Origin: CAZPKH01 sp964407165
Lineage (GTDB): Bacteria; Bacteroidota; Bacteroidia; Bacteroidales; Muribaculaceae
Length of the DNA stretch: 64,000 nucleotides
Assembly (NCBI GenBank): GCA_964407165.1
Contig: CAYOUJ010000001.1
Span: 62,001-126,000, forward strand
Direction: 5' to 3'
Below are positions 62,078-64,000 of this stretch, one piece after another; positions within the stretch are counted from its first letter, which is position 1, and every line of letters begins with the position of its first letter. Below the pieces are notes generated by a model. That model ran no database searches. It saw only the letters and a list, made by a program, of their open reading frames with translations, and was not told the origin of the DNA. A program made the position numbers and the translations under genes.

Positions 62078-62259
62078 GAGCCTGTTTAATAAAAATTGTT
62101 ATTTTTTTGTAGGCTGATTTTGAGCCAGTTTAGATTTTTGAGAAAGGAGTTTAGCGGGCTAAATGACTGACGAAAAAAGCCAAAATGGCCAAAATAAGCC
62201 ACAAAAAAAGAACAAAGTGAGAATTAATCTTTTTTTAACGATTTTTATTAAACAGGCTC
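62078..62259. mobile_element. 182-bp MITE-like element
   Basis: Terminal inverted repeats GAGCCTGTTTAATAAAAAT (19 bp perfect, then one mismatch and two more pairs) at both ends, flanked by the 3-bp direct repeat TAA (62075-62077 and 62260-62262). No open frame; the interior is AT-rich with a GCC/GGC-containing central part. This is the form of a non-autonomous insertion mobilised by an IS not in the window. The element sits between the nitroreductase stop and the yihY start. Confidence 0.85.
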
Positions 62260-62263
62260 TAAG

Positions 62264-63580
62264 ATGAGCGTCAAAGGCTTGATAGAGAAGTGCACTGCTT
62301 GGTGGAACTATTTCAACCAAGGCGTCTGGGAGGACCCACGGCGCACGCGCAGCGTGGCCTTCATCAAGACCATGAACCTATCGATGCGGTCGTTCCTAAA
62401 CTCGAAGTTGTGGATGACGGCCGGAGCTCTGACGTACTACACTATGCTGGCCATAGTGCCGGCATTGGCGCTCATCTTTGCCATCTGTCGCGGCTTTGGC
62501 TTCTCCAACCTACTCGAGGCTCAGATCCAGCAGTTTTTCCCAGCCCAAAGCGGAGCGTTGGCGCAGGGGCTCAAGTTCGTCGACTCATACCTGGCCAATG
62601 CCAATGAGGGAGTGTTTGTAGGCGCCGGCATCATCTTCCTGCTTTGGACGCTCTACTCACTGATGAGCAACGTGGAGGACGCGTTCAACGAGGCATGGAA
62701 CGTGCCCCGCTCGCGCACCGTCTGGCGCCAGATTACCGACTACACCGCCATCTTTTTCATCCTCCCCATACTGCTGATACTCTCCAGCGGCATTAACCTA
62801 CTCATGTCGAGCACATTGCAGCACCTGCTGCCGTGGGACCGGCTGCAAGGGGTGGTGAGCGTGCTGCTCGACTCCTTGTCATGGGTGCTGATATGGCTTT
62901 TCTTCACCGGCACCTACCTGCTGATACCCAACACGAAGGTAAAGTTTAAGTACGCCTTGATAGCCGGAGTCATAGCGGGTACCGGTTTTATGATTGTGGA
63001 GTGGCTGTTTGTCAGCGGCCAGATGTATGTGGCGCGCTATAACGCCATCTACGGCAGCTTCTCATTCGTGCCTCTGTTGCTGATTTGGCTCCAAATAGTG
63101 TGGATTATCACTCTGAGCGGCGCAGTGGTCTGCTACGCCATGCAGAACATCTATAACCTCAGCTACCTCAACAAGGTCGACAACATCTCGATAGCCTACC
63201 GGGAGAAGGTGGCCATCGCTGTCATGTCGGTTATAGTAAAGGATTTCAAGGCTGAAAAGACACCTCCCACGCCATTCTCGGTTGCCCATGACTACCGTCT
63301 TCCGGCCAACTTGGTAAGCATCGTGGTGCAGCGGCTGGAGCGTTGCGGGCTGATACGCCGACTGGTGCCGGAGAAGCCCGTCGACGAGCCGGGGATGGTT
63401 CCGGCAGTGCCTGTCTCTACCCTTACAGTAGCGCAAGTCGTCCAGGCACTCAACCGCGCCGGCGACTCCGACTTCATTCCCGACTTCGACGAGCAGTTCG
63501 GACCCGTCAACGAGGTCATGGCCAAGATCGGCGCCCTCGTCGACCAGGCCGAAGGCTCCACTTTAGTTTATAACTTATAG
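62264..63580 (+). CDS. YihY/BrkB family membrane protein
   Basis: 438 aa from ATG 62264. Six to seven helices (for example about 48-75, 115-135, 160-180, 205-225, 240-260, 265-285) with the YihY pattern KLWMTAGALTYYTMLAIVPAL and SLMSNVEDAFNEAWNVPRSR. After about 320 a cytoplasmic winged-helix-like tail follows. The function is uncertain; earlier RNase BN naming is wrong for this family. The start is 4 nt after the MITE. The C-terminal LVYNL and stop come from a word array. Confidence 0.88.
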   Translation: MSVKGLIEKCTAWWNYFNQGVWEDPRRTRSVAFIKTMNLSMRSFLNSKLWMTAGALTYYTMLAIVPALALIFAICRGFGFSNLLEAQIQQFFPAQSGALAQGLKFVDSYLANANEGVFVGAGIIFLLWTLYSLMSNVEDAFNEAWNVPRSRTVWRQITDYTAIFFILPILLILSSGINLLMSSTLQHLLPWDRLQGVVSVLLDSLSWVLIWLFFTGTYLLIPNTKVKFKYALIAGVIAGTGFMIVEWLFVSGQMYVARYNAIYGSFSFVPLLLIWLQIVWIITLSGAVVCYAMQNIYNLSYLNKVDNISIAYREKVAIAVMSVIVKDFKAEKTPPTPFSVAHDYRLPANLVSIVVQRLERCGLIRRLVPEKPVDEPGMVPAVPVSTLTVAQVVQALNRAGDSDFIPDFDEQFGPVNEVMAKIGALVDQAEGSTLVYNL

Positions 63581-63597
63581 TTTATAACTTATTGTTT
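63562..63597. repeat. AACTTATAGTTTATA word array across the yihY stop
   Basis: Three AGTTTATA/ACTTATA words encode the last five residues and the stop of yihY and run to the start of the next gene. Confidence 0.6.
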
Positions 63598-64000
63598 ATG
63601 AAAAAGTTACTCCTCATTACTTTTACCATGGCCTGCGTAATGTTCTGCGCGTGCTCATCTAAAATCATCGCCGGCGACTGCGGCGGCGCCTCTGACTTCG
63701 TCACCAAGACCGAGAAGGTCGGCAACTTCAACAGTGTCATCACCACCGGCATCATCGACATCCGCCTGGTGGAAGACGCCGCAAACGCCGGCTCCGTGGT
63801 GTGTGTCGGCGCCGCTGACGCTCTCGAGCTTGTCGACATCTACGTCAAAAACGGCACCCTGTTCGTTGGCGACAAGTGCGGGGAGCGCAAGTTCAAGGAC
63901 AAGATTAAGAACGGCCGCTGCTGCTACGGCACGTTCATCGTCTACTACTCCGGCAATCTGCAGCATATCGGCACCGACGGCACAGGTGATATAATCGCCG
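63598..64000 (+). CDS. GIN-domain (DUF2807) lipoprotein, 3'-truncated by the window
   Basis: At least 134 codons, open to the end of the window. Lipoprotein signal (MACVMFCACSS, Cys at about residue 19), then the head-GIN beta-solenoid domain: GNFNSVITTGIIDIRLVED and YSGNLQHIGTDGTGDI. Such proteins are anchored at the envelope in Bacteroidota; function unknown. Cysteine-rich for the family (GDCGG, DKCGE, RCCYG). Confidence 0.82.
   Translation, partial: MKKLLLITFTMACVMFCACSSKIIAGDCGGASDFVTKTEKVGNFNSVITTGIIDIRLVEDAANAGSVVCVGAADALELVDIYVKNGTLFVGDKCGERKFKDKIKNGRCCYGTFIVYYSGNLQHIGTDGTGDIIA

Overview
This window is a stretch of Bacteroidota chromosome, most likely order Bacteroidales; Muribaculaceae is a guess. 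The evidence is Bacteroidota-type promoters (TTTG ... TAnnTTTG) before many genes and almost no Shine-Dalgarno sites. Gene content agrees: PorQ and GldB homologues, DUF4105/Lnb, DUF4301, a DUF5106-like protein, a TonB-dependent receptor with carboxypeptidase-like N-terminus, a CBM20-bearing GH77 MalQ, a long-tailed ribosomal protein S16 and a B12-dependent ribonucleotide reductase. Coding DNA is GC-rich and the gaps are AT-rich. I see no rRNA, CRISPR, prophage or transposase gene; there is one tRNA (Arg, anticodon UCU).

Layout. 1-5.4 kb: a cut-off alkaline-phosphatase-superfamily protein whose active site looks lost, coupled to an Lnb-like membrane protein; then a HAD phosphatase, an AT-rich orphan, tRNA-Arg, dapA and trxA. 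5.4-13 kb: patatin/beta-barrel protein, CPBP protease, porQ-cmk-ispH, PASTA protein and an RluD-type synthase. 13-20 kb: a compact exopolysaccharide set (Wza-like exporter, Wzc-like protein with a degenerate kinase domain, Wzx, Wzy, one GT2). 20-35.5 kb: guanine deaminase, DUF3332, purM, DUF4301, Sel1 protein, malQ, class II RNR, a TPR protein and gyrA. 35.8-42.4 kb: clpC, a duplicated DUF1599 protein, a MauE/DoxX-like membrane protein read in frame into triosephosphate isomerase, SPOR protein and folE. 42.4-50 kb: ugd, TonB receptor, rRNA methyltransferase, small lipoprotein and TPR protein. 49-56.4 kb: kdsA-rsmE-MFS, DUF151 nuclease, mnmA, DoxX, DUF5106-like protein and rpsP. 56.5-64 kb: gldB-like, amidase, mlaD-like, dnaA, nitroreductase, a 182-bp MITE, yihY and a cut-off GIN-domain lipoprotein.

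The most unusual feature is in the gaps. Many gaps hold arrays of a short (about 7-10 bp) AT-rich word, often as long inverted repeats between convergent genes. The same words recur in unlinked gaps, hairpin centres are shared between word families, and several genes take their last codons and stop codon from an array. The DoxX-TPI linker is itself such an array and shares an identical 15-mer with the hairpin after folE.

Other points of interest are four copies of the octamer AAAATGTT upstream of dnaA, a MITE between the stop of one gene and the start of the next, promoters lying on start codons (predicted leaderless mRNAs), and probable pseudoenzymes in the phosphatase and Wzc proteins. All functions are inferred by reading the sequence; no database search was run.
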